A stretch of 64,000 bases of DNA from Heliocidaris erythrogramma (lineage: Eukaryota; Echinodermata; Echinoidea; Camarodonta; Echinometridae): assembly GCA_025617745.1 (NCBI GenBank), contig CM046868.1:18418615-18482614 (forward strand), in the 5' to 3' direction. How positions within the stretch are numbered: the stretch's first letter is position 1; every line of letters starts with the position of its first letter. The translations under genes were made by a program, and so were the position numbers. Below, piece after piece: positions 12,301 to 23,500 of the stretch. The notes under the pieces were generated by a model. It was not told where the DNA came from. It ran no database searches and saw nothing but the letters and a program-made list of their open reading frames with translations.

Positions 12301-14410
12301 ACATTGGCATTTAACAAAAGAAAAGGTTAAACATACACACTAAAAAACAGAAACAACAATTACATTTCTCAAACTAGAAATGGAATAATAGTAAAATGCA
12401 ACATTTAATTACATTTAAAATACTTGTAAAAAATATCAAAACATATGGAAGAGCAACAGGTTACAAATCTACAGCAACCTAGGTGCCTGGAGAATAATTT
12501 TTAAAAAAATGAATGAAATTATGCTGAACTGGTAATTACAGGAGTTGGCACATATTAGTACAAAAGTGAGGGGGAGAAAGGAAAGATATAGAACTGGGAT
12601 AGAGGAAAGAAAGAGAAAGAGAAAGGGAGAGAGAGAGAGAGAGAGAGAAAGAGAAAAAATTTTTGCCATCCATGGACCATGCTGATACAACTTTGCTATT
12701 TTCCTTCTTGATGGTCGCGAACGCGTCCCATAGAAGGGACCTGTTTCTCTCAGAAAGATCTTCGTAGATGGTGATACCTGTTTTTTGGTCTCTGAGCTTT
12801 TTCCTATTATGAAGAAAAGCTTGGCGGTGTTTGTACGTGGTCAGTTTAACGATGATCGCTGGTGGCTTCGGTTTGACACCCCGAGGAAGCGGATTCCGTC
12901 GATAAACGCGATGACTTCTGTCGATGTCCTTGCGCTCCAGGTTCAACCCGAGATTCTCGTTTGCAATATGAAGTACATGATCATCGGTATTTTCATTCTT
13001 GATCTCCGCGACGCCAAAAATACGGATGATGTTTCTCCGGGAGTATTGCTCCAAATCATTCACTTGATCCTGTAATTTCTTAATCTGATTGTTGGAGACT
13101 TCGGCATTGGTTCTCAGAGTGTCGAGCTCCTTCTCTGAGTAATCAACCCTTTTCTGCAGATCAAAAATCATCCCATCTTGTTGTTCTAGACGGGTGAAAA
13201 GCTCATGTAATTTTGTTTCAAGTGCTTGTGATACAGCTTCCCTTATTGCAGCTAACAGTTCTTCCTCTTGCAGTACCTCTTTTACTAAGCTCTTTGCAGC
13301 TCTTGTTGACATTGTACACGATGAATAGGAAAGACACGGCCAATTCACTTGGACTAGGACAGTCAGTCATTTTTCTTTAGTATATTTTGTATCATAACCG
13401 CCTTCTCTTTCTCTCTCTTTCTCTCTTTATCCTTTCAGGTAGCAGCAACAGTAAAGTCCAAGCGTTTCCCATTTGTGATGTGTAACCTTGCTCCTCCCGA
13501 TATGGTGGGACACACCGGAGTCTATGAGGCCACTGTCAAGGCTTGTGAAGCTACAGGTAGACCTCTTTCTTCTTCTTTTTCTCCTCCTCCTCCTCCTCTT
13601 CCTCCTTTGTTAGGGTAGTTGTCTGGGGGAAATTATTTTCTGGAGGATAGTAGATAGTCAGCCCGATACAGTAGAAATGTGTTATAGTAGATAAATTGAT
13701 ACAATTTTTAACATTATGTAGGCATGAATACAAAATCACATTAAATATGGTATGGAGTTTTTAAAAATGGCATATTTGGGATGCTAACATATTCATTTAG
13801 TTGTTATTTATTCTACACCAATATACAACCTTCATCAGAAAGTGCCTTGTGTATTTAGGGGTAATCTTGCAAAAGCGTTTGCAGATAGGTGAAGATGTGG
13901 ATGATAATATTGCCTCCTCTCCTTCAATTACAGATGCTGCCATTAATACCATGAAGGTTGCTTGTAAAGAGAGTGACTATGTCTTCTTGGTGACAGCTGA
14001 CCATGGTAACGCAGAGATCATGCTTGCTCCTGACGGTAGCCCTAGCACAAAACACACTACAATGAGAGGTAAGAGTTTCACACTGAGCAAGTGTGAATGT
14101 ACTAGATTGAATACCTTTATTTACATGCAGGTATTTACAATACAGATGAAACATGTATAGTTGATTATGTCAGACTATTCCTCTGTTTGTAATATTGGGA
14201 TTCTACTGTGTTCAAGTAATGTAATCTATTTTTCCCCATCTCCCACCTTCTTTCCTAAAATTTGCAGTACCCTTCATCATGTACAACTCTGGAAAGAAGT
14301 TCAATGTCCCTTCCCACAATGCATCACTCCAGGATGTAGCACCGACAGTACTCAAATTAATGGGTCAGGACATCCCTGCCGACATGAAAGGTTTAACCCT
14401 CATACCATGA
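400..14410 (+). CDS. 2,3-bisphosphoglycerate-independent phosphoglycerate mutase (5'-partial, 7 exons)
   Basis: This cytosolic glycolytic enzyme interconverts 3- and 2-phosphoglycerate through a phosphoserine intermediate and two metal ions (alkaline-phosphatase superfamily). The visible 351 codons cover about the last two thirds of a protein that is usually near 510-520 residues. The start, the first Asp ligand and the catalytic Ser lie beyond the left edge. Seen directly: [51 protein letters not shown] and TKHTTMR. From family knowledge, the D and H of DMVGH, the D and H of ADHG and the H of TKHTTMR are the metal ligands; all are intact, so the gene looks functional. Vertebrates use the unrelated cofactor-dependent enzyme, so this is a non-vertebrate marker. 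Introns 2-4 are packed with transposons. The gene is convergent with SEC23IP. Confidence 0.96.
579..2112. other. iPGM introns, unassigned sequence
   Basis: This covers intron 1 (579-1142) and the first part of intron 2 (1347-2112), with exon B between them. It is AT-rich and I see no gene or recognisable element in it. Confidence 0.5.
2115..3384. mobile_element. pogo/Tc1-like non-autonomous DNA transposon with TA target duplication
   Basis: The left end reads CAGTCAAACCTGTCTTAGC and the reverse complement of the right end reads CAGTCAGACCTGTCTATAGC. The element is flanked by TA on both sides (2113-2114 and 3385-3386). Near both ends the word TATAGCGGCCACC is repeated as sub-terminal copies. 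The interior has no transposase-like reading frame, so the element would depend on an enzyme encoded elsewhere. Two more members of the family lie at 49083 and 51538. It sits in iPGM intron 2. Confidence 0.8.
3608..3861. mobile_element. MITE-like inverted-repeat element
   Basis: The left end CTGGGGCGGTATTCTGAA pairs with the right end TTCAGAATACGGCCCCAG, giving about 18-bp inverted ends around a 254-bp AT-rich body. Words based on GTTAAC recur inside. No coding capacity is seen and the target duplication is unclear. It lies in iPGM intron 3, 45 bp after exon C. Confidence 0.65.
3862..4894. other. iPGM intron 3, unassigned sequence
   Basis: This is AT-rich intron. A weak inverted pair (TTGGTATTCAGTTC near 4338 and AAATGAATACCAA near 4669) may mark an old MITE of about 350 bp, but the ends are too diverged to be sure. 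Confidence 0.35.
4895..6090 (+). mobile_element. family-A hairpin/minisatellite element, copy 1
   Basis: A 36-base near-perfect hairpin at 4902-4937 (arms ATGCCTCCG and CGGAGGCAT, inner arms CCCACC and GGTGGG) is followed by a (TCCG)n block at about 4950-5035. Five tandem units of 169-171 bp follow. The right end is GGCGGAGGCAT at 6041-6051, the inverse of the left end, and then a tail ending in CATCTAGTTTT. Each unit carries AGGTCAAAGGTCA or a variant, at 5145, 5316, 5486, 5655 (degenerate) and 5825. The architecture recalls pearl-type and Helitron-related elements of molluscs, but this is resemblance only. It ends about 80 bp before iPGM exon D. Confidence 0.8.
4950..5035. repeat. (TCCG)n / (TCCGTGCG)n microsatellite
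   Basis: Tandem TCCG and TGCG tetranucleotides form the block after the hairpin of the family-A element. Open frames through this tract (Ser-Val-Arg-Pro or Gly-Arg-Thr-Asp repeats) are artefacts of the repeat. Confidence 0.95.
6620..6805 (+). mobile_element. tRNA-derived SINE-like sequence with CA tail
   Basis: An A-box-like TGGTCTAGTGG at 6631-6641 and a B-box-like GGTCGAAACT at 6691-6700 are spaced as in RNA polymerase III promoters. They are followed by a non-tRNA body and a (CA)n run at 6780-6804. A diverged relative of the TTGATGGACTC segment is seen near 50450. No intact tRNA cloverleaf can be drawn, so a SINE is likelier than a tRNA gene. Confidence 0.5.
7015..7480. repeat. tandem duplication of about 230 bp in the LINE tail
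   Basis: Two imperfect copies both run from a T-rich start with TTATTCCTT through GAACAAGGTATAGATTAAAA to GGGCAATTGTAACAATG. They differ by scattered substitutions and small indels, so the duplication is not recent. Confidence 0.8.
7015..8010 (-). pseudogene. LINE 3'-end fragment (reverse-transcriptase C-terminus)
   Basis: On the minus strand, 8008-7508 encodes about 166 residues including [18 protein letters not shown] and a Cys-His cluster [18 protein letters not shown]. That resembles the zinc-binding domain found after reverse transcriptase in several non-LTR retroelements. The polymerase core is absent, so the copy is 5'-truncated, as is usual for LINEs. The 3' untranslated tail is present twice in tandem (7015-7250 and 7255-7480). 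A CA microsatellite abuts at 8022-8065. Confidence 0.75.
8373..11777 (-). pseudogene. LINE reverse transcriptase, interrupted
   Basis: The upstream part (11777-10349) shows the end of the endonuclease ([14 protein letters not shown]), then [33 protein letters not shown] and [16 protein letters not shown]. The downstream part (9408-8373) continues with [23 protein letters not shown] and the catalytic [11 protein letters not shown]. It ends in the thumb and C-terminal region, with [16 protein letters not shown] 1-bp indel in a T7 run near 11745 separates this frame from the endonuclease frame. Reading across the insertion after removing one TTAA keeps the frame. Confidence 0.85.
9413..10344. 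mobile_element. TTAA-flanked non-autonomous transposon, copy 1
   Basis: Exact TTAA duplications lie at 9409-9412 and 10345-10348. The ends AGTAGA and TCTACT are inverted. Inside, two mirror-placed segments carry the words GCAGACGA and GTCGTCA or TGACGACA around the palindrome CTGCTTAAGCAG. The element is closely related, by eye about 90%, to 16643-17555 in the opposite orientation. It has no transposase frame. TTAA targeting suggests a piggyBac-like enzyme, although the ends lack the usual CCCT. Confidence 0.8.
11760..12310 (-). pseudogene. LINE endonuclease domain
   Basis: This frame encodes [28 protein letters not shown] and LLGVIYRPP, the standard endonuclease/exonuclease/phosphatase motifs of non-LTR elements. 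GISETW carries the catalytic Glu. The ATG at 12310 is the likely start. The frame ends early because of the indel described for the polymerase entry. Confidence 0.8.
12660..13312 (-). pseudogene. LINE ORF1 protein (coiled coil plus RRM-like domain), 3' end degraded
   Basis: The ATG at 13312 starts an acidic helical stretch with heptad character (about residues 35-85). Then comes [15 protein letters not shown] and an RRM/C-terminal module ending near VSAWSMDGK, typical of LINE nucleic-acid chaperone ORF1. The frame then runs into a (GA)n microsatellite at 12600-12656 and loses meaning. The short in-frame extension upstream of 13312 has no ATG. Confidence 0.75.
13439..14410 (+). CDS. iPGM exons E-G, metal-binding C-terminal part
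   Basis: The exons are 13439-13556, 13934-14068 and 14268-14410, summing to 396 nt, and end with TGA at 14408-14410. Exon E encodes [12 protein letters not shown], exon [11 protein letters not shown] and STKHTTMR, and exon [10 protein letters not shown] and the C-terminus DMKGLTLIP. Exon E starts only about 60 bp past the 5' end of a LINE lying on the opposite strand. Its acceptor follows a long CT-rich tract at 13402-13436. Confidence 0.95.
13557..13933. other. iPGM intron between exons E and F
   Basis: This holds a CT/CTT/CTCCTC pyrimidine tract at 13560-13608. Otherwise I see nothing assignable. Confidence 0.5.
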
Positions 14411-16377
14411 ATTCATTGTTAAAACCTGATCCTGCTGAAGTACCCCGAGGGCAGTCTTTAGAAGAAAAAAAGTGTATTGTATTGCCCAGGCTATACTCTA
14501 CATGTATAGTATATGATTTTATTTGTTTGAGATATCATTCATAAATTCAACCTCGACTACTGAATTTTATGAGCAGCTGACATTATGGGAAGTAGAAAGT
14601 AATATATTCATCAATTTATAGTATGTGTAATCTCTCACTTTGTTTGTTAGATTGCGAACATTTGCTAAATTTGCTGTTAGAATGTAATCTTAGAATGTAT
14701 GCTCCTGTTTTCTTCAAAGAGAATCAGATGTGCTACAAGTCTTCCTTAAAAGGAAAAAATGATCAACGGTATAGCTCTCCACTCATAAAACTATTCATGT
14801 ACATGTAATTACAAAATTACACTGCAGGTTCCCTTTAAAGTCATTTGCTTGCTGAAATAGTTGAAGGTTCACTGTATGCGAGGTTCTCTAAATACTTACT
14901 ACCATGATCCGGCATGAAACATTCATTTCTCTCCTCAGGTCTTATATTTCCGACATAAAAGTAAAGAGAAAATTATCAAAAGTAGACATAATGCCTGAAA
15001 AGGGAATAGTGACAGAAATTTTAAAATGTTATCATCAGTGTGATAATACAGGTTTGTACCAAAGGTCTAGTTCACCATGGGGTGTCTAGTTTGCCCTGTT
15101 TCTTAAAACTTGTTATTAATAACGAGTGCCCAAATTTTATGACAGATTTGCTCGCAGCCAAGCAAATGCAAGGATTTCAGTAGCTTGTATCAATTATAGT
15201 ATCTTGATACTGATTTTTTTAATAAGCTTTAAGAAACAGTATCCATATGACAGGATGGTAGCATTTTAGGCTATTTCATATTTATTGATGATCCCATCTG
15301 TGTACAACGAAACAACATAGTATATAGGCCACTATGCCAAAACCATGCTTATCATTAGAAACTGCCAACAGATTAAATCTAAAGTGATATAGCATATCAT
15401 GGAATTATTATATCTGTTGTAGAAGTTGCTAATTTGATTCTACATGTAGACACAGGTGTGAAACACTTCTTGAAGTGTGTGCTGATATAAAATTTGTGCC
15501 GTGTCTGTGCATGAATATTTACTACAAACTAATCTTGTATAGTATTTATGCAATGCCACTGAATATTGTGACCCATCACTTTAGTGTGGAAGAGGTATTT
15601 TAATAGAAGAACTTTTGCAATACATAAGTAAGTCTATTTATGTAGATTCTAATTGATGTCTACCTTTATAGTAAAAATATTTGTACCTACTACAGTGCGA
15701 GTCAGAAAAAATGTTTATGTCACAAATATACAATTATGATAGAAATATCATAATTCTTGCTCCACAGTCATATAGAATAACTCTTCCAGTTTTATTTGAT
15801 ACCACATATGTGGCGAATCAGGAATGAATTTACTGGATAGGAATCAATTAATGTGTCTGGGTGAAAGCCCATTTGCACCAATATCAATAATGCCTTGCCC
15901 GATTTGGATTCCACTGCACAATGAGCAAGAAAGCCTTTTGTAATGGAGTCATAGTGTTAGGCGAACCTGTGGAATGGCCCTCAAGACTTCTTCATCTGGG
16001 GGTTCCTAGATCAGCCCACCTGCAGGCCTGGGTGACTTGCAAAGGAAGAGGAGGGTATTTTGGTACATTGACTACCTACATGATATTAACACTTTCCCCT
16101 TGTAATTAAAAAGTTCAGCAATCATTGAAGAATACTATTAATAGCAGGTCAAATCTGCTTTTGTTGTGTTCTTCCACTGTACATTTGTTTATATCTTTAC
16201 ATTTCTTAATCAAGGTTGTCATTTTAAAAAGAGAATATTGACCTTGAAGTACAGTGATACAGATTCAAATTTTGAAGGATCAGTGCCCAGACTGGCTTGA
16301 TGTTATGCTCTTGGGTGAGATTTTGTTTTGTGATGGAATGCACCTAGTCTTTTAGATAAAAGATAAATATAAATAAA
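14411..16377 (+). other. probable iPGM 3' UTR and downstream sequence
   Basis: No coding exon is visible after the TGA. The first recognisable repeat begins at 16643. An AATAAA hexamer at 16372-16377, in an A-rich context, is a plausible polyadenylation signal. A long 3' UTR of about 2 kb is an inference; no splice-like structure or other gene is evident here. Confidence 0.4.
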
Positions 16378-16642
16378 AAAGTATTATTATAAAGTCTGAT
16401 GATTTGTCACTGTTTTTGTTGTTGATTCAGTCTGTAAAGTCTGCTATAATTCATACTTGTTGGTATACTCAAACAGAAATAATATTTCTTAGAAATGTGT
16501 ATTTAAGAATACAGATAAGCTTATACCAAAGTTCAGATAAGACGTGCCAAGTATATTCCTACTGAATACTGTATCGTCTTTGTACAAGTACGTGTACCAA
16601 TATTGTAGGATTTTTTGAGTGTGCACTGCAGTGTTCATTTAA

Positions 16643-17555
16643 AGATCACATTACAAGAAAATCACAAATATGGCAATTAATGTATCACTAGAAACTGGGA
16701 AGCTTACAGATGGCAATCGTAGCAGTTTTGTGTCAACTGCGTATCTGATGATTATTAAAACAACATAAATAAAAGCTCTTCTAAGCATCTGGAATATCCG
16801 AGGATTCGCCAGAAATATAGCGATGTTTTGATGTCGTCACACTAGGGATCGATCCTGCTTAAGCAGACGACGTCCTATAATGAATGAACGTAATTGCAAT
16901 GCAATTATTTATCAAATTATAAAGAGTTTGGTATATTTAAACATGACCTTATTTCACACCATTCTAAGAGGGAAAGTGAAACTGATTCTGATAACTAAAA
17001 CCGTTTGATTGTAAATACACAGGAGAAGGGTCAATGATCAATGAAATAAACCCCATTTTCAAATTGAATAATAGCACGGATGGTGTTCGTTGCCTCTTGA
17101 AACGCCAAACATGCCCTGGTGCAAGCAGCTGAAAATACAATGACGTCTTATTTTGTTTACAAGTGACTGATTCCTTTATTTTTTTAACGATGCATTTTTC
17201 ATCAAAATAATACCATACACGAAGTTAAGACATTAAGACTGACACTAGTCAAGTAAGAGAAATAAGTGAAGAGGAGATGACAAAACAGGCACTGAAAAAT
17301 GTGTAAGATGTTATGGGACATCGTCTGCTTAGACAGGACTGGCCCCTGGTGTGTCGTCACACATCTCAGCAGCTTTCGAGGAGCTCTTCAGCTGCTATAT
17401 CGGGGGCTGTATTTTACCATTTTATAATTGATAATCATTTCTTCAAATGTTTCCAAGCGTTGAATTTGGATAACCTTGTTTAATTTATGCCATCTATGCA
17501 ATAGAAAGTATTAAGCCAATATTTACTTTGATGGAATTTTCTTGTAATGTGATCT
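16643..17555. mobile_element. TTAA-flanked non-autonomous transposon, copy 2
   Basis: TTAA duplications lie at 16639-16642 and 17556-17559. The inverted ends are longer here than in copy 1: AGATCACATTACAAGAAAAT at the left and its inverse at the right. The interior matches 9413-10344 in reverse orientation, including the CTGCTTAAGCAG palindrome. It lies between the iPGM and SEC23IP 3' ends. Confidence 0.85.
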
Positions 17556-17559
17556 TTAA

Positions 17560-20500
17560 TAATTATGATATGACTTTTTATACATACTTACATGTAACAT
17601 TCTGTATTCTGTTATACTGTATAAGCTGATATTTTCGCGTACAGATATTTTCGCGTGTTGTTAAATTCACGTTCAACACCACACAACAGATCTAGAGAAA
17701 TTGCCTGACATCAACCAGTTTACGATCATGTTGTTTGTAAACACTAAGCTCACAAGTTTGTTCTCGCTATACACACAACTCCCGTCACGTACTAGTACAG
17801 TATGTACATGTATACAGCACTGTATTGTTCGCCTTGTAAAAATGTGCTCTCGTAATGTTGCATGTTCATATGAGAATATTTATACAGTAATTAGTTTACA
17901 CTTCAGCTTAATAAAACTTCATCTTGCATCTATTGAGCTAATAATGAACATACTCGTAAATCAGGTACACCATGAATCAACAAATTAATTTTGAACATTA
18001 GATTTAATAACAGCTCCATTGAATGGATACATTCTAGAAGTAAATATGTTGAAGAAACAATGCATCAAAACAAGGATCTATTAACATTTGTCATCTTCTT
18101 TCCAATAAAAGGCGCTTATGATCACATAGACCAGCAAATACAACAATTTAATGTATCTTATTCATTTCTTAAATAAACTTCTAGAAGGGATTTAATTATC
18201 ATTTTCAGAAAAATGAGTAGTAGCCTACATGTAATTTGAACAAGACTTTAGAAGATGAGCAATAAAATGGCAATATAGGCATCTGTGACCCATGTCAAAA
18301 CTGCAATACATACAACAGAAACACATGTTTAAAATGATACATTTCTTCATACTACATGGAGTATTACAAGGGTTCGTGATGCTATCTTAATGCTCTTCTG
18401 GTTATTAAATACGAGCAATTTTTCACCCAAATTGACATTGCTGGTTCATCTTAAAATCCATGCAAAGGACCTGAATCTTTGAAACTGGCAAATATTAATA
18501 ATTGCTTACATGTATATGAAAAATCACAAATTCTGGCCAATTATGTCAAAAAAATAATATCCCCTAAAATCTGCTAAATCTGTTTTGTTTAGGATGCCCC
18601 TCCGAGTACCAAGAATCGAGGTTAATATTTATATTTTTTGACCACTTAACCGATTCAAGCACAACTACCAGTTGTGAACTTTATGAAATGTGTAGAATGG
18701 GAGCATAAACAAAATAACATACGAGTAAGAGCAACAGTTTTAAGTGTCCAAAACCAATAATTTGTATAGAAAATCAAATGTTAAATAAACATATCAATAT
18801 TACACATGCAATAAAGTATCTCTATGCAATATTTCATTTTTGTTTTCTGTAACGTAAATGCAAAGCTTGCTTGTAGGAATAATTACTCTCCCTACTGTAA
18901 AACTACAATCTTTTGCATGCATGAAACCCTCAAGAATTTCCAAAGCGGTCAACATTTGCAAAAAGTTTGACGATGTCAAATAACTTTTAAAAAAAACAAT
19001 GTTTCTTTCCGCAAAACAGTTGTCATTAATAATTTGTGAAAGTTTATATTGCAAAAGGTTTCTGGTTTCACAGTATCATATTAGACATAAGGATGTATTT
19101 AATATCTACAAGTCACCTATACATGTATGGAGACTAAATAATGTATTTTTACTACAATAAATATACATATACATCTACATGTACATGTACATACAGTGTT
19201 TTACATAAAGGCCAAGCCATAGTTGGCTCATTGCAGAGGACAGACAGCATTATTGATCATCTTCCAAAATTGTGGTTTCATGTCACAAATCAATGTTTAC
19301 ATCAGATGATTCTTATATCCTTTCACTATCAGTATCGAAGTGATGATGTCACAAAAAGCTATTTTTTCATTTTGACATTTTTTATACCATATCTCAAAGG
19401 AACATGGTGAAAAACATCCAGAGCCCAAATTTTATGGCAATTGGCTCATTGGGCCCCGAGATATGGCCGCATGAATACCTCCTTAGCCCCATTGACGTCC
19501 ATGTTAAATTGGCCTGGTTCTAAACTGTTAAGAACCAGGCCAATTTACACCGACTTCAGTGGGGCTAATTAGATATTCATATAGCCATACCTTGGGCCAC
19601 CATGAACTGATTCATGTCAAATTTGGTGTGTGAACGTTTTTCATCATGCTCTACCTAAATATGGTCCTAAAAATACTGAAATACAAACATCAAAATTTGA
19701 TGACGTCACACTTCGGTACTCTATTGTCTTCAAAATTAGAATAAGCATCATATATATGTAGTTTTTATTTAAATACCCTTACTTGTATCAATGCAGTCAG
19801 TTCCCCTCAGACACAAAGCTATAACCTCCTCAAAAACACCTTAGCAAATTGAATTGAAATACATTCATTATAAAATGTTTCACGTATCTGTGAACTGTAA
19901 CCAACAATTGGGATGTACATGTTTTTTTTAGGGTTCCCAGCATATGATGAAAACAAAAATTCCTGATAAATTTTCAAGATCCCAGGATCATTAAAGGAAG
20001 CAATTTGCACACTAAAATGCCTCCATAGTCAATTATCTAGTGGATATGCTGTTTGGGCATAAGAGACCGACTACTTTTTATTGAGGCCATTAATGATTCT
20101 TTCCCTGATTTCTCAAATTCCCTGACATTTCCTTTGCTGGAAAAACGGAACTAATTTCTAGGTTTTCCATGAGTTTCAGGACAGCTAAGAATCCTGACTA
20201 AAAGTTGTCTACATGGCTGAACATTAACCCACACCTGAAACAAGTACTAGAGGTTGTCTGCATGGCATTTACTTATTCCTTGTGTTGATCGATCTTGAAT
20301 TGGAACAAAACAGAACAAACACAAGGACTAGAAGAAGTTCTTGGGGCTTGATATTATTTTTGGCTTTGATCTAGGAATGGTAGCAGGAACAAGGACTAAA
20401 TACAGACTACATGTACATGGCTTAATAATATTTCTAGCTTTGCGCAAAGTGTGGGAACAAATATAACGAACAAGTACAGGACATCATTACTGGTATAGGT

Positions 20501-20582
20501 TAAGAATGGGATTAGGAATAGGTATTGGAAGTGGTCTACATTGCTTGATATTTTTCCTAACTGGTCAAGCATTATGAGCAGA
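17560..20582. other. intergenic region between iPGM and SEC23IP 3' ends
   Basis: No gene is recognisable. A foldback element lies at 19333-19722. On the minus strand an AATAAA (TTTATT at 20077-20082) could end the SEC23IP transcript about 500 bp after its stop codon, but other TTTATT words exist and none is decisive. Confidence 0.4.
19333..19722. mobile_element. foldback element (long imperfect palindrome)
   Basis: The sequence folds around about 19526. The central arms AAATTGGCCTGGTTCT and AGAACCAGGCCAATTT are perfect. Outwards, TTAGCCCCA pairs with TGGGGCTAA, ATGAATA pairs with TATTCAT, and the outer ends CGAAGTG and CACTTCG pair. Arms are roughly 190 bp. There is no coding capacity. Confidence 0.7.
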
Positions 20583-23500
20583 CTAATATCTAAGTGGAGT
20601 ACTTGGCGTGGAGTCTGATCTTGGTCCCGATACTTGAGGGTAGATTCCTAGGACATCATAGACCTCCTTCAGCACCATTAAGACTGTGTCCTCAGATTCC
20701 CTGCACACACAAATGAGAAAAAGAGAAAACATCTTTTAAGTCTGTCATTGCAAATATGAACTTCATTTCTTGTGTGGTTTTGTACATTATCTTGACAGTT
20801 TCCTGAATTTTGAAATGATTAAAAGAAATGGCCGATTGTCAAATACATCAGCATCAAACACATCCCCTTTTTTATTTAAACATTCACTTCGAACTTAACT
20901 TTTGTTGAGGCATCATTTCGGTGCAATGGCTGATTTTAAATACAAGTCAGCCCATCCCCCACCCCCCACTCACACACAAAAGCATATCTGTCATTCTGAA
21001 AAGCAGCCATGCAACTTTTTTGAATGAGGCAATAGAAATTAACTATGGCTATCCAAATCAATATAGCACTGAACAATACCAGTTTTATCTGGGAAGCTGA
21101 AAAAAAGCAAGTACACACTTTAATGCTTAATTTTTTTCTGATGTACTGTTTGATAGCATTGGCACACTGATCTGCTTCAGACATGGAATCAACCTGTTTC
21201 AAGACCAACCCTCTGTGAGGCCATTTACTAGTTAACTACTACACAGAGTCTGAATCTTAGATTTTCTTACCAGTAACATGCATGACTGCTCATAGCAAAG
21301 AGGTATTCATTGAAACTCTCTAGTGGAGCCTCTTGTAGGACATAATCAATACGCTTTCCTCCATTTAACTGGCCAAGTCTTAGGTTCTCTTCTGCAAAAG
21401 AAAAGAAAAAAACATCAAATAATTCAGTTTGCATTACTATGAACATTTGATTTGTTTCATTTGAAGTCACAAATTTTCTTCTTCTACAATTACAATGGAG
21501 TTAATAATCAAATAATCTGCAGAATCTAAGAAAATATAAACTAAACAAAATAGCTCTATTACACAAGTGCAAAAATGTTTATTAAAAACAATATCTTTTA
21601 GATCGGATACAAAATTTCTCAATTAAAGAACTAAAGGTTCTACTTGTATACAAAATGGGTAGCTCGTAGGATTTATACTTGAAATGCACTGTGCGCGGAT
21701 AATGGTTGCCAGAGCTAAAGCCAGAGTAATAATTTCCAATGCTCTTTAGAAATGCACAGGGATATCATTATTGTACCATTACATGTATGTGATATGTGCT
21801 ATACAAGAACAGAATATCATATCATTATTAAGGTTGTAGATCATATTTTCGATGGCACTCTTAAATCTGCTGAGATGACAAGGTCCAGTCCTTTACTTGT
21901 GATATGAATATTTCAATATCTTAAAGCTACCTTGCTCGCCCGACTGTCCGTCGGCTTCTGCTTGCTGATTGGCCAGCTGTTGTTTACTCAGTTGCTCAGC
22001 AACCGCTTCCATCTGCTCATCAGTGACACTGCTAGGATCAGTCTCTTCCTGTTCCTCCTCGGTCCGGTGTGCTAGGGCAAACTGATGTAGGGTGGCCCAC
22101 GTCTTCTTCATCGACTCGATCAGGCTGCGCTTGAGGTCCGAACCAAAGTGGGACAGGCTTTCCCGTAGTTCTGTTTGAAGGAATAGATAAAATTATGAAC
22201 ATTTCCAATAAATAACAATGTAACTCAATCTTTGCAAATGGATGTCACCAGTTCAGTCGATGACTGGTTGGTGCCCACTGGCTGACACATAAATCAAGAA
22301 GGAAAGACAATCTCTGCTTGTCCAAACTCATATAGCGGAGCAAAGCTGTATTGATTTTTTTAAAAGGGAAACAGGATTTTTGCTTAAGGAAATTAAGGCA
22401 ATTATGATGTCTTAGGCTTCTGTCATTTATATATTTATTATATCTTATTTATCCAGGGTTGCCTCCTCAGTGGATAAAACACTGTTTCACAAGAGGGCCT
22501 TGAACAAACAATTATATCACATTCATTCCTTCTGTTAGATCTTCTAATATACATGTATCACTGTGGTTTCTTTTGGTCATTATTTTTCACCTTTTTAGCA
22601 ACTTCAGAGCTAAAGTGAGCCAAATAATTCCTGATATATTTACTACATAATTATGGTATCACTAAATATTTATCCTAAATCATTTGACACAGTTTGGCGT
22701 GAAGGCCTATTATCATTGGCTTGGGATATCGGTATTCGTGGCAGAGTTTGGAATATTTTGGATAAACTATATCATAATGTGCGATGTAATGTTAAGTTTG
22801 GCGATATTGAAACAGATTTCTTTGATATTGATGAGGGGGTCAAACAAGGTTGTGTTTTATCACCTGTTTTATTCTGTATATACATTAATGAATTATCTAA
22901 GATGCTTCAGGCTCAAGATGTAGGTGTCCATATATTTAATACAAAAATAAGTTCACTCTTTTGGGCTGACGATGTCGTCTTAATTGCAGATAATGAACGT
23001 GATTTACAACATATGTTGTCCATTGCAGGTGATTTTGCGAAGATGTGGAAACTTGATTTTAATTACGAAAAATCAAATATTATTGTTGCGGGTAAGCGCA
23101 CTAATAAAACTAAACTTTGGCCACTTGGTGATCTTCACATTACTGAGGTCGATAGTTATAAGTATTTGGGATTTCAAATTTCAAGAAATCAATCTGGCCA
23201 TATACATGCCAATGATGTTATCAGAAAAGGTAATCGATTAATCGGTTATATTAAATCCATTATTAATGGTCAGGATGATTTTAACAGGGTTTACTATGGT
23301 AATGTTCTTTGGAAGGCCCTTGCGCTCCCCTCAATTAATTATGCATGCGCGTTGTCGGCCTATAGTGCTAGTGACTATAAACGACTTGAAAACCTTCAGC
23401 TTCAAATGGCGAGATCGATTCTTAAAGCGCCTAGGAACACACCCTCATTATCCTTATTAGGCGATTTAGGGTGGGATAGCATTGAGAATATTCACAATGA

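Larger units (their letters stand above)
8085..13375 (-). mobile_element. CR1/L2-like non-LTR retrotransposon, nearly full length but broken
   Basis: Read on the minus strand it holds ORF1 (13312-12660), an apurinic-type endonuclease (12310-11760) and reverse transcriptase. The polymerase is cut by a TTAA-flanked insertion at 9413-10344 and resumes to 8373. The 3' end is a short tandem tail, ATTCA repeats on the plus strand at about 8081-8105. The clade call rests on the endonuclease plus RT layout and the microsatellite tail rather than poly-A, and it is provisional. Frameshifts and the insertion make this copy inactive. It occupies most of iPGM intron 4, antisense to the gene. Confidence 0.8.

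Noticed and set aside
12785-13075. Plus-strand 96-codon frame
   Set aside because: It is the antisense shadow of the LINE ORF1 protein.
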